This document shows positions 35,903-49,709 of a DNA stretch of 64,000 nt, piece after piece. The DNA comes from Lentinula raphanica (taxonomy: Eukaryota > Basidiomycota > Agaricomycetes > Agaricales > Omphalotaceae): assembly GCA_027919835.1 (NCBI GenBank), contig JANVFP010000021.1:124001-188000 (forward strand), read 5' to 3'. Position 1 is the first letter of the stretch, and each line of letters begins with the position of its first letter. Below the pieces are notes generated by a model. The model searched no databases, was not told the origin of the DNA, and was given only the letters and a program-made list of their open reading frames with translations. The translations under genes were made by a program, and so were the position numbers.

Positions 35903-37336
35903 CTAAGGCGCGGGGAGGTGCTTAGCACCTCCATCCCCATCGTCCCCATAGCCTATATCGTCGTCGTCCTCATAGCCTATATCCTCAATGTAAACTGAGT
36001 TCAGAGTTCTGACCTGCTTCACCAAGCAAGATGCAAACGCCCACAGTCCCCTGTGTTCTGCACTAGTATTCAGCTCCTTATGTGTAGGATCGACTCGTCG
36101 AATTGGAGGCATTGGCAACGACTTCTCGATTTTGGGATCCAATGCGAGCTGGGCAGCGAAATATTTAAGACACACCACTCTAAGACATGAGAAGCGTGCA
36201 AGTAGAGAAGAAAGCTCACCCTAAATTCGAGGACATCAGCATAAGTGAGAGATCGAATGAGATGACGCACAATATCATACACATCCCCGCACTCACTCAG
36301 ACAGAGAGTGAGAATTTCGATTTGGGGAAATGAAGAGGCGAGGAGTGAGAGCTTTTCGATCAACGAGTCACTGGTTTCCAAGACGAGTTCCACGACGTGC
36401 CATTCCTGGGAGGATTGGCCAGCAGGCTTGGCCCTGCGAAGACCCACTTCCGAAATCGTGAAAGAATCGTGAAGGCCTTTCTCGACTAGAGATAAACAAG
36501 GAGGCGTATCATAAATGAAGACATCGCCCTCGATCAGGTTAATCCGGAAAAGCCAGAATTCGTTCAGGGTTGGATGGGTAGAGGAAAACCGTTGCAGCCA
36601 GGTAATTGAGATGGCTTGGTCGTACATATCTATCTCGATTGTCTCGACTCCGGGAAAGTTCACTGTTTTAAGCTGATTGTCAATCGAGTCTGAGTCCACC
36701 ACATCGAGTCTGAGGCGCTTCAGTCTCATACCGCGATCAAAGTATTTTTCGTTAGCGGGAGAGCGAAGTGAGGAGTGATCGAGTATCATTTTCGAAAGGT
36801 TGGCATGATTGCAGATAGACTCGTCAGGCATTTCATCAACCAGAACCGAAGTGACGGAGGGATGCGCAAGCACTGCTTCGAGCAGATCAGTTCTTTTCGA
36901 ACAACGTCCTAGCTCAACATCAAGGAGTTGCTCGAGTTGAGGCAATATTTGAGATATGATCTGTTCCCCTACTTGAGTGATACCATAGGAGCCTATGAAC
37001 AAGGCTCTGCAAATGTTACTGTAGTCAAGGAATAGACAGCATCGTGCATGAAACGTACTTTATAGATTTTGCACAAAATGCAAGATGGATCTCCAGCTTT
37101 TTTGCATCCTCATCATTTCTAATCTTAATTTCTGCGAAGAGAAAAGGTAGACAAGCTCGACGTAGCTGCCGATTAGCTACAGAGAGCGCGAGAAGTCCGG
37201 GGGAGAGACGACGTTTAGTAACCCATGGACGTTTGAGACCTCCCAAGTCTAGTGCCCTCGGCATTCTGGGAGTGTATACGATATACTCAACGATATATTG
37301 AAGTAGCTCGTTGGGCAGTGGCAGGCATAGACACAT
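35903..37336 (-). CDS. F-box-like family protein, copy Q (altered C-terminus)
   Basis: Exons 37336-37059, 37006-36271 and 36220-35903 give 443 aa with both family introns intact (gtacgt..tttgcag and gtgcgt..atttag). The start is MCLCLPLPNELLQYIVEYIV, then LRRACLPFLFAEIKIRNDED. Closest to copy R over its whole length. The end differs: after VRTLNSVYIEDIGYEDDDD the frame passes a short internal duplication (GYEDDDD, GYGDDGD) and a hairpin (35914-35932), and stops with HLPAP. An optional intron (gtgcta..actggag, about 90 bp) would instead splice into the normal family tail and end at 35743. The function is inferred to be F-box-like only. Confidence 0.72.
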
Positions 37337-37494
37337 GAATCGAGGAAGTGGTCGTCAAGTACTAGTAGTGAGAGTGCTTGAGAGTGGCAGAAAAAAAGTT
37401 GAACTTGAAGCTATGTGGCTGTGCTAAATTCTGAGCCGATCATAACAAAGAGGCCAAGTTGATAATGGCGATCCTGACAGCCTCAGCCTGCTTT

Positions 37495-37808
37495 TTTCAT
37501 CGTAGGAACTCCTTCGACCAATGCTCAGGGGACACCATCTCGTGCATGAGGCAATTAAAGTACTGCAGGAACCTTCACCTTTGAAGAATGCCACTGCTAA
37601 GTAGAAGGGCCGTAGGACTTGCGTAGGACTTAACGAAGTCCCAAACAATTTAACAAAAACAGTTTCTCTTTCCCCCGCGAGTTGCACCTCGTGTTTGAGC
37701 TGCTCATTCTTGTTGTTCACGCGTCCCTCAGCAAGCAGCTCCTCTCTCATAACATTCTCGAGTGCCGCCCCATCCAAAACAGCTCCAAGACACGTCAATT
37801 TTATTGAC
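37495..37808 (+). pseudogene. Decayed copy of the MCM4 5' end (exon 1 to exon 2)
   Basis: Collinear with MCM4 from about 44150 to 44420: shared blocks include aggaactccttc, acaccatctcgtgca, gagctgctc.ttcttgttg, ttcacgcgtc, gcagctcctctc and cgtcaatttta. It carries many substitutions and small indels, including an inserted stretch near 37610-37650, and lacks the MCM4 start codon. It lies 158 bp upstream of copy Q in divergent orientation, just as true MCM4 lies upstream of copy T. Confidence 0.85.
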
Positions 37809-38337
37809 TTCACCCGGGCTATAGTACGCGGTACGCGTACTACAGACGCGTTAGCCTCTCTGTGATTGTCGGTGAGAATTCACTTCTTGAAACATGCGTC
37901 AATGAACACGATTCTGGTGCGCTCAATGACTTGCGATATCAACGAGTCAGTGACAACAGGAAAGAATTCCAGAGCCAAGGCAGACCGGAGGACTGATGCT
38001 AGCCATAACTTGGGGAATCGTGAGTGGTCAACCTACTTTAGAATACAATTCCAGTCAAGATGATGGATTCCTTAGTTTTTGCACAGTGAGGTATCGGTAA
38101 GTAGTACTAGTAAGTCCTTAAAGCGGACCTGCGTGTTCTATTTGTCATTCAGTCTGTGAGCAGCTGAGTCTTTTGTAGGGAGAGGAATGAATGGATATCA
38201 ATGCTTGCAATTCAAGGAGGCTACACAAAGCATGATGATTGTTAGTATTACAGCATTGAGAATGTAGTGCACGAAACTCTTGTACCTACTACAACATGGT
38301 TTTTAGCAAGCCACCAAGATGCAAGGTGTTGTATGAT
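37809..38337. other. Intergenic
   Basis: No gene recognised; 3' flank of copy R at its right end. Confidence 0.4.
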
Positions 38338-39789
38338 TCAAGAAGAAGCACGAAGTGTTCCACCAATGACCCGGTTGCTATCAAATACATGAAGCCATCC
38401 TTCATGTCCACACCGACATCTGATAAGTTCTATAGCATCATCTGCGTAGACTCCATCTGTGATGTAAACTGATTCCAGAGTTCTGACTTGCTTTGCCAAG
38501 CAAGATACAAACGCCCATAGTTTGTGTTCTGCATTAGTGCTCGGTTCCTTGAGGATATCAGCGACTCGTGGCATTGGTGGTATCGGCAATTTCTCGACTT
38601 CGGGTCCGAATGAGAGCCGAGCAGCGAAACATTTGAGACACACAACTCTAAGAGATGAAAAGCCTGCAAGTACAGAAGAGAGGTCTGACTGATTTCAAAA
38701 AATCAGCATGAATTCAGAATGAGAGGGTGGATTTGAAAACAACGCACAATGTCATACACCTCAACGTCTGAAATGCTATATGACGAGTCGAGAGTGAGAA
38801 TTTCGAGTTTCGGAAATGAGAAGGCAAGAAGTGAGAGCTGTTCGAATAAAGAGCCATCAATTTCCAAGGTGAGTTCCACGACATGCCACTCCTGGGAGGA
38901 TTTGCCAAGAGGCTTTGCTCTACAAAGACCAACTTCCCAAATTGTGTTGAAAGGATCATGAAGGTCTTGTGGTGGCTGATATTCCTGGACTAGAGCCAAG
39001 AAAGGAGCTGCGTCATGAATGAAGAGATCTTCCTCGATCTCGAGGAGCCAGAGCTCATTGAGAGTTGGATGATTCGATGAAAACCGAGAGAGCCAGGAAA
39101 ATGAGGTGGAGTCATACATCTCGATTGTCTCGACTCCGGGAAAGTTCACTGTTTCAAGCTGACTGTCAATTGAGTCTGAGTCCATATCGAGGCTGAGGTG
39201 CTTCAGTCTCATACCGCAATCAAAGTATTTTTCATCAGCAGGAGAGGGGAATGAGAAGCGATTGAGTATCACTTTTGAAAGATCATGGTTGCACATAGAC
39301 TCGTCAGGGATTTCATCAACCAGAACCGAAGTGACGGAGGGATGTGCAAGCACTGCTTTGAGCAGATCAGTTCTTTTCGAACAACGTCCTAGCTCAACAT
39401 CAAGGAGTTGCTCGAGTTGAGGCAATACTTGAGATATGATCTGTTCCCCTACTTGAGTGAAATCATCGGAGCCTATGAACAAAGCTCTGCAAATGTTACT
39501 GTAGTCAAGGAATAGACAGGATTGTGCATAATACGTACTTTATAAAATTTGCACAAAGCGCAAGATAGTTCTCCAGTTTTTTTGCATCCTTATCATTACT
39601 GATCTTAATTTTTGCGAAGAGAAAAGGTAGACAAGCTCGACGTAGGTGCCAATTGGCAACAGAGAGCGCGAGAAGTTCGGGTGGAGGACGTTGAAAAGAA
39701 GAAAGTTTGAGCGCCCTTGGCAGTCTGGGAGTGTATGTGATATACTCGATGATACCGTGAAGTAGCTCGTTGGGCAGGTACAGACACAT
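38338..39789 (-). CDS. F-box-like family protein, copy R (intact)
   Basis: Exons 39789-39539, 39486-38748 and 38688-38338 give 446 aa; both introns are canonical. F-box-like start: LPNELLHGIIEYITY, then PPELLALSVANWHLRRACL and PFLFAKIKISND. The central body is nearly superimposable on copy Q (EQIISQVLPQLEQLLDVELG, RCSKRTDLLKAVLAHPSVTS). The family tail is complete: WAFVSCLAKQVRTLESVY, then HEGWLHVFDSNRVIGGTLRA. The start is ATG 39789, aligned with MCLxLPxE of its siblings. An upstream in-frame ATG is ignored because the extra residues are not shared. Confidence 0.75.
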
Positions 39790-39928
39790 GAGTGGTGATG
39801 ACAAGGTGATGCCAGATGGTCGGAGGAACAGGTCGCCCGACGCCAAGGACCTATGAGTGGCAGGAGTTGAAGCGAGGACTTTGGTGGCTGTGCTAAATCA
39901 GCAGTCTCAGAAACCGAGTCTTCTCGAA

Positions 39929-40040
39929 CGAGTCGCCCGTGAGTTGCGGGTTTTTTTTGAGCTGGTCGCTCTTGCTGACGCATTGTGCAGTCTGAGTGGG
40001 CAGCTCTTCTCTAATCGCGTTCCGAGTGCTTCAGACTTCT
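39929..40040 (+). pseudogene. Second decayed MCM4 5' fragment
   Basis: Resembles MCM4 44286-44395 (end of exon 1, intron 1, start of exon 2): cccgtgagttgcg, gagctg.tcg.tcttg, gggcagctc.tctc.aatcgc and gttcc are shared in order. MCM4 exon 1 proper is missing. It sits upstream of copy R in the same divergent arrangement as T-MCM4, so it looks like a further copy of the same cassette. Confidence 0.7.
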
Positions 40041-40292
40041 CTAGACTTCTCTACAGTTCAGCTAACTTCTCTACTGGATTACGTAATACACCCAAAGACG
40101 CGTTTACTCCACTTTCCAATCGTCTGATTCGTGCATTCATGTACTACACTCAGGACGAAGGTTACCAGGGTTCATCGAAGCCTTGTTGTCCTTTGTTGCC
40201 CCCCATTCATGCTCTCAGTGACTACCTGTGACTCCCTCTCTGGGTCATAACTTCGCAAACATTTCTGAGCCACCAGCGGATAAAATAATGAT

Positions 40293-41823
40293 TCAGACAT
40301 ATTGAACAAGTGCCAGTGTTCCACCAATGACTCGTTCGCTATTGAGTACATGAAGCCATCCTTTGAAACCCCATAGTTGAATGCAATCTCCATCCTCATA
40401 CGTCCAACCTGCATCCTCGATGTAAACTGAATCCAGACTTCTGACGTGCTTCGCCACGCAAGATATCAATATATCAATGCCCACATCTCCCTTTCCATAC
40501 AAACTTGGAGTTCATGAAGGGTATGTGTAGTATGTTGACTCGGTCTCATCAGATCCTCGATTTCAGATCCGGACGGAAGCCGACGAAGGAGATGTTTGAG
40601 ATACATAACTCTGAGAGATGAGAACCGCGCAAGTACGGAAGAGAGGTCCTCCTGAATTCAAAGAAATCAGCATAGATAAGAGAGTGGACTTGAAAACGAC
40701 GCACAATATCGTACATTCCTTGCTGTGATTCGAAATCAGCATAGATAAGAGAGTGGACTTGAAAACGACGCACAATATCGTACATTCCTTGCTGTGATTC
40801 GAAATCGAGAGTGAGAATTTCGAGTTTGGGAAACGAGGAGGCGGAAAGCAAGAGTTTTTCCATTAATGAATGTCCGGTTCTCAACGTGAGCCCTATGACA
40901 TGCCACTCCTGGGAGGATCGGCCAATAGGCCTACGAAGCCCGATATTCAAAAGTGTGGAAGTGTCATGAAGTCCTTGTCGAACGTTATCGACTAGAGACG
41001 ATAAGAAAGGAGGTGCATTATCAGTGAATAAGTCTTGATCTATCTCGAAGAACCAGAGCTCATTAAGGGTTGGATGAGTTGACGCAAACCGAGACAACCA
41101 GGAAATTGGGACGGGTCCGGTGAACATGAATATTTCGATTGTCTCGAGTCCGGCGAGGTTCAGAGTTTGAAGCTGATTGTCAATAAAGACAGGGTAAAGG
41201 CTGAGGCACTTTAGTTTCATGCCCCGATCGAAGTATTCTGCAAGAGTAGGAGAGAAGGGCGAAATTGAGTCGTTGCGAATGAGTATGACTTTCGAGAGAT
41301 CATGATTGCACATAGACACATGCGGTAATTCATCAATCAGAACCGAAGTGACAGTGGGGTGCGCAAGAATTGTGGTGAGCATATCAATTCTATTCAGACA
41401 TCCTCCCAGCTCAACATCGAGAAGTTGCTTGAGTTGAGGCAATATTTGAGAAATGATCTGTTCCCCTACTTCAGTGAGATTACTGGAGCGGCCTAGAACC
41501 AAGGTTCTGCAAACATTAGTTAAGGAACAGACAAAAAATGTGCATGAGACATACTTTGTGAGTTTTGCACAGAGCGCAAGATGCTTGTCCAGCTTTTTTG
41601 CATCCTCGTCATGGCTGATCTTTATTTTTGCAAACAGAAAAGGTAGACAAGCTCGACGTAGCTGTTGACTGGCTAGAGAAAGCGCCAGGAGCTCGGGTGA
41701 AGGACACTTGAGCTGAAATTTGGGGGCTGTGTCGTTGTCGTCTAGCTCCGTTATCAGGTCGAGATTGTATGCAACATACTCGATGATATAGTGAAGTAGC
41801 TCATTAGGCAGTGGCAGGTGCAT
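40293..41823 (-). pseudogene. F-box-like family copy S, frameshifted near the C-terminus
   Basis: Exon 1 (41823-41555), intron 1 (41554-41507) and exon 2 (from 41506) are intact: MHLPLPNELLHYIIEYVAYN, LRRACLPFLFAKIKISHDED. Exon 2 ends in a perfect 69-bp tandem duplication that doubles the intron 2 donor (at 40773 and 40704). Exon 3 starts at 40651. In exon 3 an 8-bp microduplication (ttgatata/ttgatatc, about 40465-40480) shifts the frame, giving a stop at 40466-40468 after ERE-MWALIY. The displaced frame still encodes the normal tail (SCVAKHVRSLDSVYIEDAG, GWLHVLNSERVIGGTLAL) to 40293. A protein shortened by about 60 residues could still be made, so the pseudogene status is probable, not proven. 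Confidence 0.75.
40664..40801. repeat. Perfect 69-bp tandem duplication (two units)
   Basis: Units 40664-40732 and 40733-40801 are identical. Each unit carries the last 10 codons of exon 2, the gtgcgt splice donor and the CTGAT branch region of copy S on the minus strand. The period is a multiple of three, so the frame is kept whichever donor is used. Confidence 0.95.
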
Positions 41824-42100
41824 GGACGATGATAATCAAGGAAGCGCTGGTGGCTAGTGGTGGAGAAGCTACTTAGCGCTAAGCACAAGCGCTGACAGCA
41901 TCGATTGTCTCCGAGAAGGTGTAACTAAGTCCAAATACTCATAAAAAGTAGTTCCACTTGTGCTTTTGTGAGCATGCATCGGAGTCACTGACACGAGTCT
42001 CTGGCGGGAAGAGATTGAATAATATTGGGCGCCACAGTCTAAGGACCGCAGGAAGAATGCGGTTCAAGACTCTTTTTCTTCCTACTACATAGTAAGTATG

Positions 42101-43582
42101 CTAGGCAAATGTTCCACCAATGGCCCGGTCACTATCAAGGACGTGAAGCCATCCTCTGAAACACCATATTGGAACCCATTCTCCGACATCGTCATGCTCA
42201 TATCCTGCATCCTCAATGTAAAGTGAATCCAGAGTTCTGACTTGCTTAGCCAGGCGAGATGCAAACGCCAACAGCTCCCTTTCTGCGCCAACTCGGAGTT
42301 CGTGATAGGTATTATGTGCAGTATCGACCCTCATCATATCCTTGATTTCGGATACAAACGGGAGCCGACGAAGGAGATCCTGGAGATACACAACTCTCAG
42401 TGACGAGAACCGTGCAAATGCGGAACAAAGGTCAACCTGATCTCGAGGTATCAGCATGAGTCAGAGGGTAGATAAGACGACGCACAATATTATACGTCCC
42501 CTGGTCTAACACGAGGTCGTTACTGATAATTTCGATACTGATGATTTCGAGTTTCGGAAATGAGGAGGCGAGAAGTGAAAGTGTTTCGGTTAACCGTGAG
42601 TGGTCGGTCCTCATGATGAGCTCCGCGACATGCCACTCCTGAGACTGGGAGGACGACTCTAGAGGCTTGGCTTTACTAAGCCCGACATCGGTAATTATGA
42701 AAGGATTACTAAGGTCTTGTCGTCGGACTACCTCGACTAGAGACGATAAGAAAGGAGGTGCATCATGAATGCAGGAATCCGGATCCATATCGAAAAGCCA
42801 GATCTCGTTCAGGTTTGGATGAGTCGACGAAAACTGAGGCAGCCATGAAAATGAAATGGGTACGCTGTACATGGATATTTCGATTGCCTCGAGTCCGGGA
42901 AAGTTCAGAGTATGAAGCCGATTGTCAAGAGAGTTGTAATCGAGGCTCAGGCACTTTAGTTTCATGCCATGATCGAAGTATTGCTCGAAACTTGTAGGAG
43001 GGAAGGGCGAGAATGAGATTGATCCTGAGCGATTGAGTATCACTTTCGAGAGATCATGGTTGCCCAAAGATACAGCAGGTATGCCATCAACTAGAACCGA
43101 AGCAATGGTGGGGTGCGCAAGAATTGTTTTGAACAGATCAGTTCTTTTCAAACAATCTCCCAGCTTGACATCAAGGAGTTGCTCGAGTTGAGGCAAAATT
43201 CGAGAAACGATGAGTTCCCCCACTTCGGTCAAATCACGAGAGTTGCATAAAGCCAAAGTTCTACAAACGTTGGTCAACTAATGAAAAGCATTCTGCACAG
43301 GACGTACTTGGCAAATTTTGCACAAAGCGTAAGATGCTCCTCTAGCTTTTTTGCGTCCTTATCATGCCTGATTCTGATCTTTCCAAAGAGGAAAGGTAGG
43401 CAAAGTCGACGTAGCTGCCAATCAGTTACAGAGAGCGCAAGGAGCTCGGGTGAAGGACACTCGAGCGGAGATTTGGGAGCTATATCGCCTACGTCCTGCA
43501 CGTGTGAAAGCTTGGGAATGTATGCGATATACTCAAAGATATAGTGAAGTAACTCGTTAGGCAGTAGCGGCTGCAAGCACAT
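42101..43582 (-). CDS. F-box-like family protein, copy T (intact)
   Basis: Exons 43582-43308, 43260-42486 and 42436-42101 give 461 aa, the longest family member here. Start MCLQPLLPNELLHYIFEYIA, then SPELLALSVTDWQLRRLC and PFLFGKIRIRHDKDAKK. The body has leucine-rich stretches (LSLDYNSLDNRLHTLNFPG) and the tail is complete (ERELLAFASRLAKQVRTLDS, GWLHVLDSDRAIGGTFA). The intron 2 junction (gtgcgt..gagatcag) is standard for the family. It is head-to-head with MCM4, 465 bp apart. The 5' flank and N-terminus match pseudogene B. Confidence 0.78.
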
Positions 43583-44047
43583 GAGTGGCGATGGTCAAGA
43601 AAGTGGTCGTCGAGTAGGAGGAGGACTCAGGAGACTGGAACCCGTAGAAGGTGGAAAGAGTTGAAGCGAAGAGGTTTGGTGGCGATGCTAAATTCTCGAG
43701 GGGAACCGAAGAAGAGCTGTTCACCTCAAAGCTTCTTGAGGCGCGCCTGACCTCACCTTCTGGCATTCTACCCAGTCAAGTTCACAGAAAGGTGACTTTG
43801 TTGAGGATTGTAGGGTAAGATAGCCTGGCTAGCTGCGGTCTGAATCTGATTCTGAAGAGTTAAGTTGAAGAGAAATAGCCTGGCGAGCCGCAATAGTCCA
43901 AGAAGAAAAGTCGTTCTTGAATAATGACTCAGAAAATATTGTGGAAGTTGAAACATGTGATGGGAAAATACCTATAGACCTGCCCTCAAGTTCATTTTGA
44001 CGCGACGCGTGCTTTTTCCTTTCACTCAACTCTTATTCAAGAACCTC
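43583..44047. promoter_or_regulatory. Divergent promoter between F-box-like copy T and MCM4
   Basis: 465 bp between opposite start codons. The half near copy T resembles the 5' flank of pseudogene B. Parts recur upstream of copies Q and R (ggctgtgctaaat-like block), so this region is the probable source of the duplicated cassette. Confidence 0.6.
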
Positions 44048-47419
<3,372 letters not shown>

Positions 47420-47736
47420 ACGTTGAACGTTTAAACGTTGTACGCCAAAGATATGTGTTTTCTTCGTTTTACTGTCAGCTACTGGCACCGTGTACATGGT
47501 TTTTGTCAATTGTTGATGTAGTTGTAACTTGTAACCCGCTGAATCTGTTTGCGAAAATTTCATGCTTTCCTTCGGAGTGATCTGTTGTTGCGCTTTCACG
47601 GCTACTGAGCTATGTATTTGCTTGTACAGTACAGTACATCTTCACCTCAAACCTCCTCAAACCTCCACGTCCATTGCTGGCTCAGTCGACATATGACATT
47701 GCCAGGCTTCATTCTTCTCCCTTCCATTTCGACCAT
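47420..47736. other. Intergenic, 3' side of MCM4
   Basis: No gene recognised. Confidence 0.4.
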
Positions 47737-47997
47737 ATGCTTTCACCTAACGCAGCGATATTTATCTTGTGCCTACTGAACATGGTAGGCACTGCACCGA
47801 TATCTGGAAATGACTTTCCTTCCGTGAGCACTGAGTACTGCATAATTGCACCGATTGTCAATTTCGAGTTCATTGAAGAAACCGAAGCGATTTTGCCAAC
47901 CTCGATGTCTTGGGTCAGCCCGTACAAAGAGGGTGGGATTGCCGAATTGAGGCGTGGTACGCCAAGTTCCAACGATGGCAATGGTCAAAGATATTGA
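47737..47997 (+). CDS. Possible small secreted protein (86 aa), uncertain
   Basis: A short frame starts MLSPNAAIFILCLLNMVGTA, a credible signal peptide, followed by PISGNDFPSVSTEYCIIAPI and MSWVSPYKEGGIAELRRG. No cysteine framework or known domain is present. A diverged second copy of the same sequence, without an open frame, lies at about 50060-50310, so this may itself be a decaying member of a small family. It could also be the first exon of a longer transcript. Confidence 0.35.
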   Translation: MLSPNAAIFILCLLNMVGTAPISGNDFPSVSTEYCIIAPIVNFEFIEETEAILPTSMSWVSPYKEGGIAELRRGTPSSNDGNGQRY

Positions 47998-48080
47998 AGT
48001 GGTTAGGAAGATCTTGAACGCCCGGCGATCCGACTTCCTTATGCTACCCCAAAATACCTATCTGTGGTACGGTCTGGTAC
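47878..48080. repeat. Diverged direct repeat, left copy
   Basis: Shares ordered blocks with 50132-50300: tcgatgtctt, tgtacaaag-like, gaag.ggtt.ggaaga and ctacccc.aaatac.tatctgtg. The two copies bracket the secreted-type gene at 48492-49709. Confidence 0.7.
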
Positions 48081-48491
48081 GGTGTACCATCGTCCCCTAA
48101 TCTCAGCACCACACGGTACAGTATGGTACCGAGACCACACGAATAGCGTGATCACGAATCAGTACCAGTATGTATCCATCAAATTTCCATCAGGCGAGTG
48201 CTGGTGAGGCAGTGACCACTGACTGGAGGGAAAATCGCCAGCTCCGTTCAGGGATGCCCACTCATTTTTCTCTCCCAGACTCCCACCACAGTACTGCTCA
48301 CTCTCGAGTCTTCAAAAATCCACAGTGGTGTGTAGCCCTTACTGCTCTTCCAAACGCGTTTGCTGACGATCTCGGTCCTACTAGCCTAGATTTGCAGGTC
48401 ATATCTAGCTCCAAGTTGAAATTCCTAGCATTCCCTACTAGCTCATCGCGCGCATATACATCGCCGAATCATCTTGCTCATCCCTTTCAAC
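47998..48491. other. Intergenic upstream of the secreted-type gene
   Basis: Contains repeats of the motif ggtacggt (several copies at about 48068-48135) but no gene. Confidence 0.45.
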
Positions 48492-49709
48492 ATGCGTCTG
48501 TTATCTTTTCGTCTTCTCCGTGCCGTTCTGCTCGCGGTCTACTTGTCCAACAACTTTGCGTCTGCTCTTCCAATGCCACCGAAAGCGGACCGTGACGCCA
48601 CGGCCATCAGTCATTGGCCGTCCTCAGACATCTTTGGTGAGTGTTTTTCCCGCTACTACTAGTAGTGGCATCCTTCGACCATACAGTACACTGATGGCAT
48701 TGCGACTTAGGTCTACGCCTCAACCTCTATACATCCAGCGACGACAGTGACCCCATTAAACGCTGCCTGAGTATCCGAGGGATACCAGACATCCCAGAGG
48801 TCAAGGAGTTCCCAAACCTCACCAAAGTCTTTTGCATCCCTGGCGCTTGGTCAAAGTCAAGATACTCAGCGTGGACCTGGTCTCTGACAGAATCTGTTGA
48901 CCTTGGTTTAATGTATTTTTCCGACGACAAAATGAGAGCCCATATGTTCACTCAGTTGCAGGAGACATTGGCCGTTGCGAGGCAGACCACTTGGGAAGAT
49001 ATCGATGCTGCTATACGCTCTCTAGCCACATCAGCCGCTTTCGTAGACGAGACGCAAACAATGCGAACCTTCGAATCTACACCGCTCATGGCGGTGCCCT
49101 CGAGTGAGTAATTCAACGGTCTGAGTGCTCTGTCACCGTTTGTGCCTATTGTGCTGATTTGGACGTCAGAGATCGAAATTGTGGAGTTCGTCACAAATCA
49201 AAATGACAGGACGGGAAACCTCCAAGTCCAAGTCGGTGATATACCAATGACATTCACTGTTCCCAACGCAGGAGAGACAGTCCCTGACAGTCCCGGATCG
49301 CCAGCCAGTGGTGTTCTCTGGTTATGTCTATTTCCGGGATAAAGTCGTGATGGACCAGGCTGTTTCCCAGATACGCGACCAGATTTTGAAACTTTATCAG
49401 AAAGGAGATAATTCGAAAGCGGCGAGAGAGGCTCGAATACCAGACTGGTTGGAAAGAATCTTGGAGCCCGAGGTGCCTACGAATGTTCGGGCTTGGATTC
49501 AGGCCAGCAAATTCATAGAACGCCTATCCGAACGCGATTCTGGATGCGCCTATAACAAGGTCCCCGTCAAAGCGATGACAGATCAGACTCTGGAAAGGTT
49601 CAAGACAAGTAGTGAAGGGAGAGTAGAATCTTTGGTTGAGCAGGCGAAGAAGGCGAAGCCCGCGAATGCTGTAGCACAGCTTCGGCACCAACAGTATCAT
49701 CATGAATGA
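48492..49709 (+). CDS. Secreted-type protein of unknown function, with an apparent frameshift
   Basis: Exon 1 (48492 to about 48635) encodes a signal peptide, MRLLSFRLLRAVLLAVYLSN, up to SALPMPP. Exon 2 (from about 48710) reads LRLNLYTSSDDSDPIKRCLS and continues to TFESTPLMAVPS. Exon 3 (from about 49170) reads IEIVEFVTNQNDRTGNLQVQ and TFTVPNAGETV. The same frame then stops (tttccgggataa), while the neighbouring frame continues as VVFSGYVYFRDKVVMDQAVS, then IPDWLERILEPEVPTNVRAW and a helical tail to 49709. Joining GET to PVVF would need removal of 25 nt (gtccctg..cgccag), too short for a normal intron, so a frameshift is likelier. No known domain was recognised. Confidence 0.55.
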
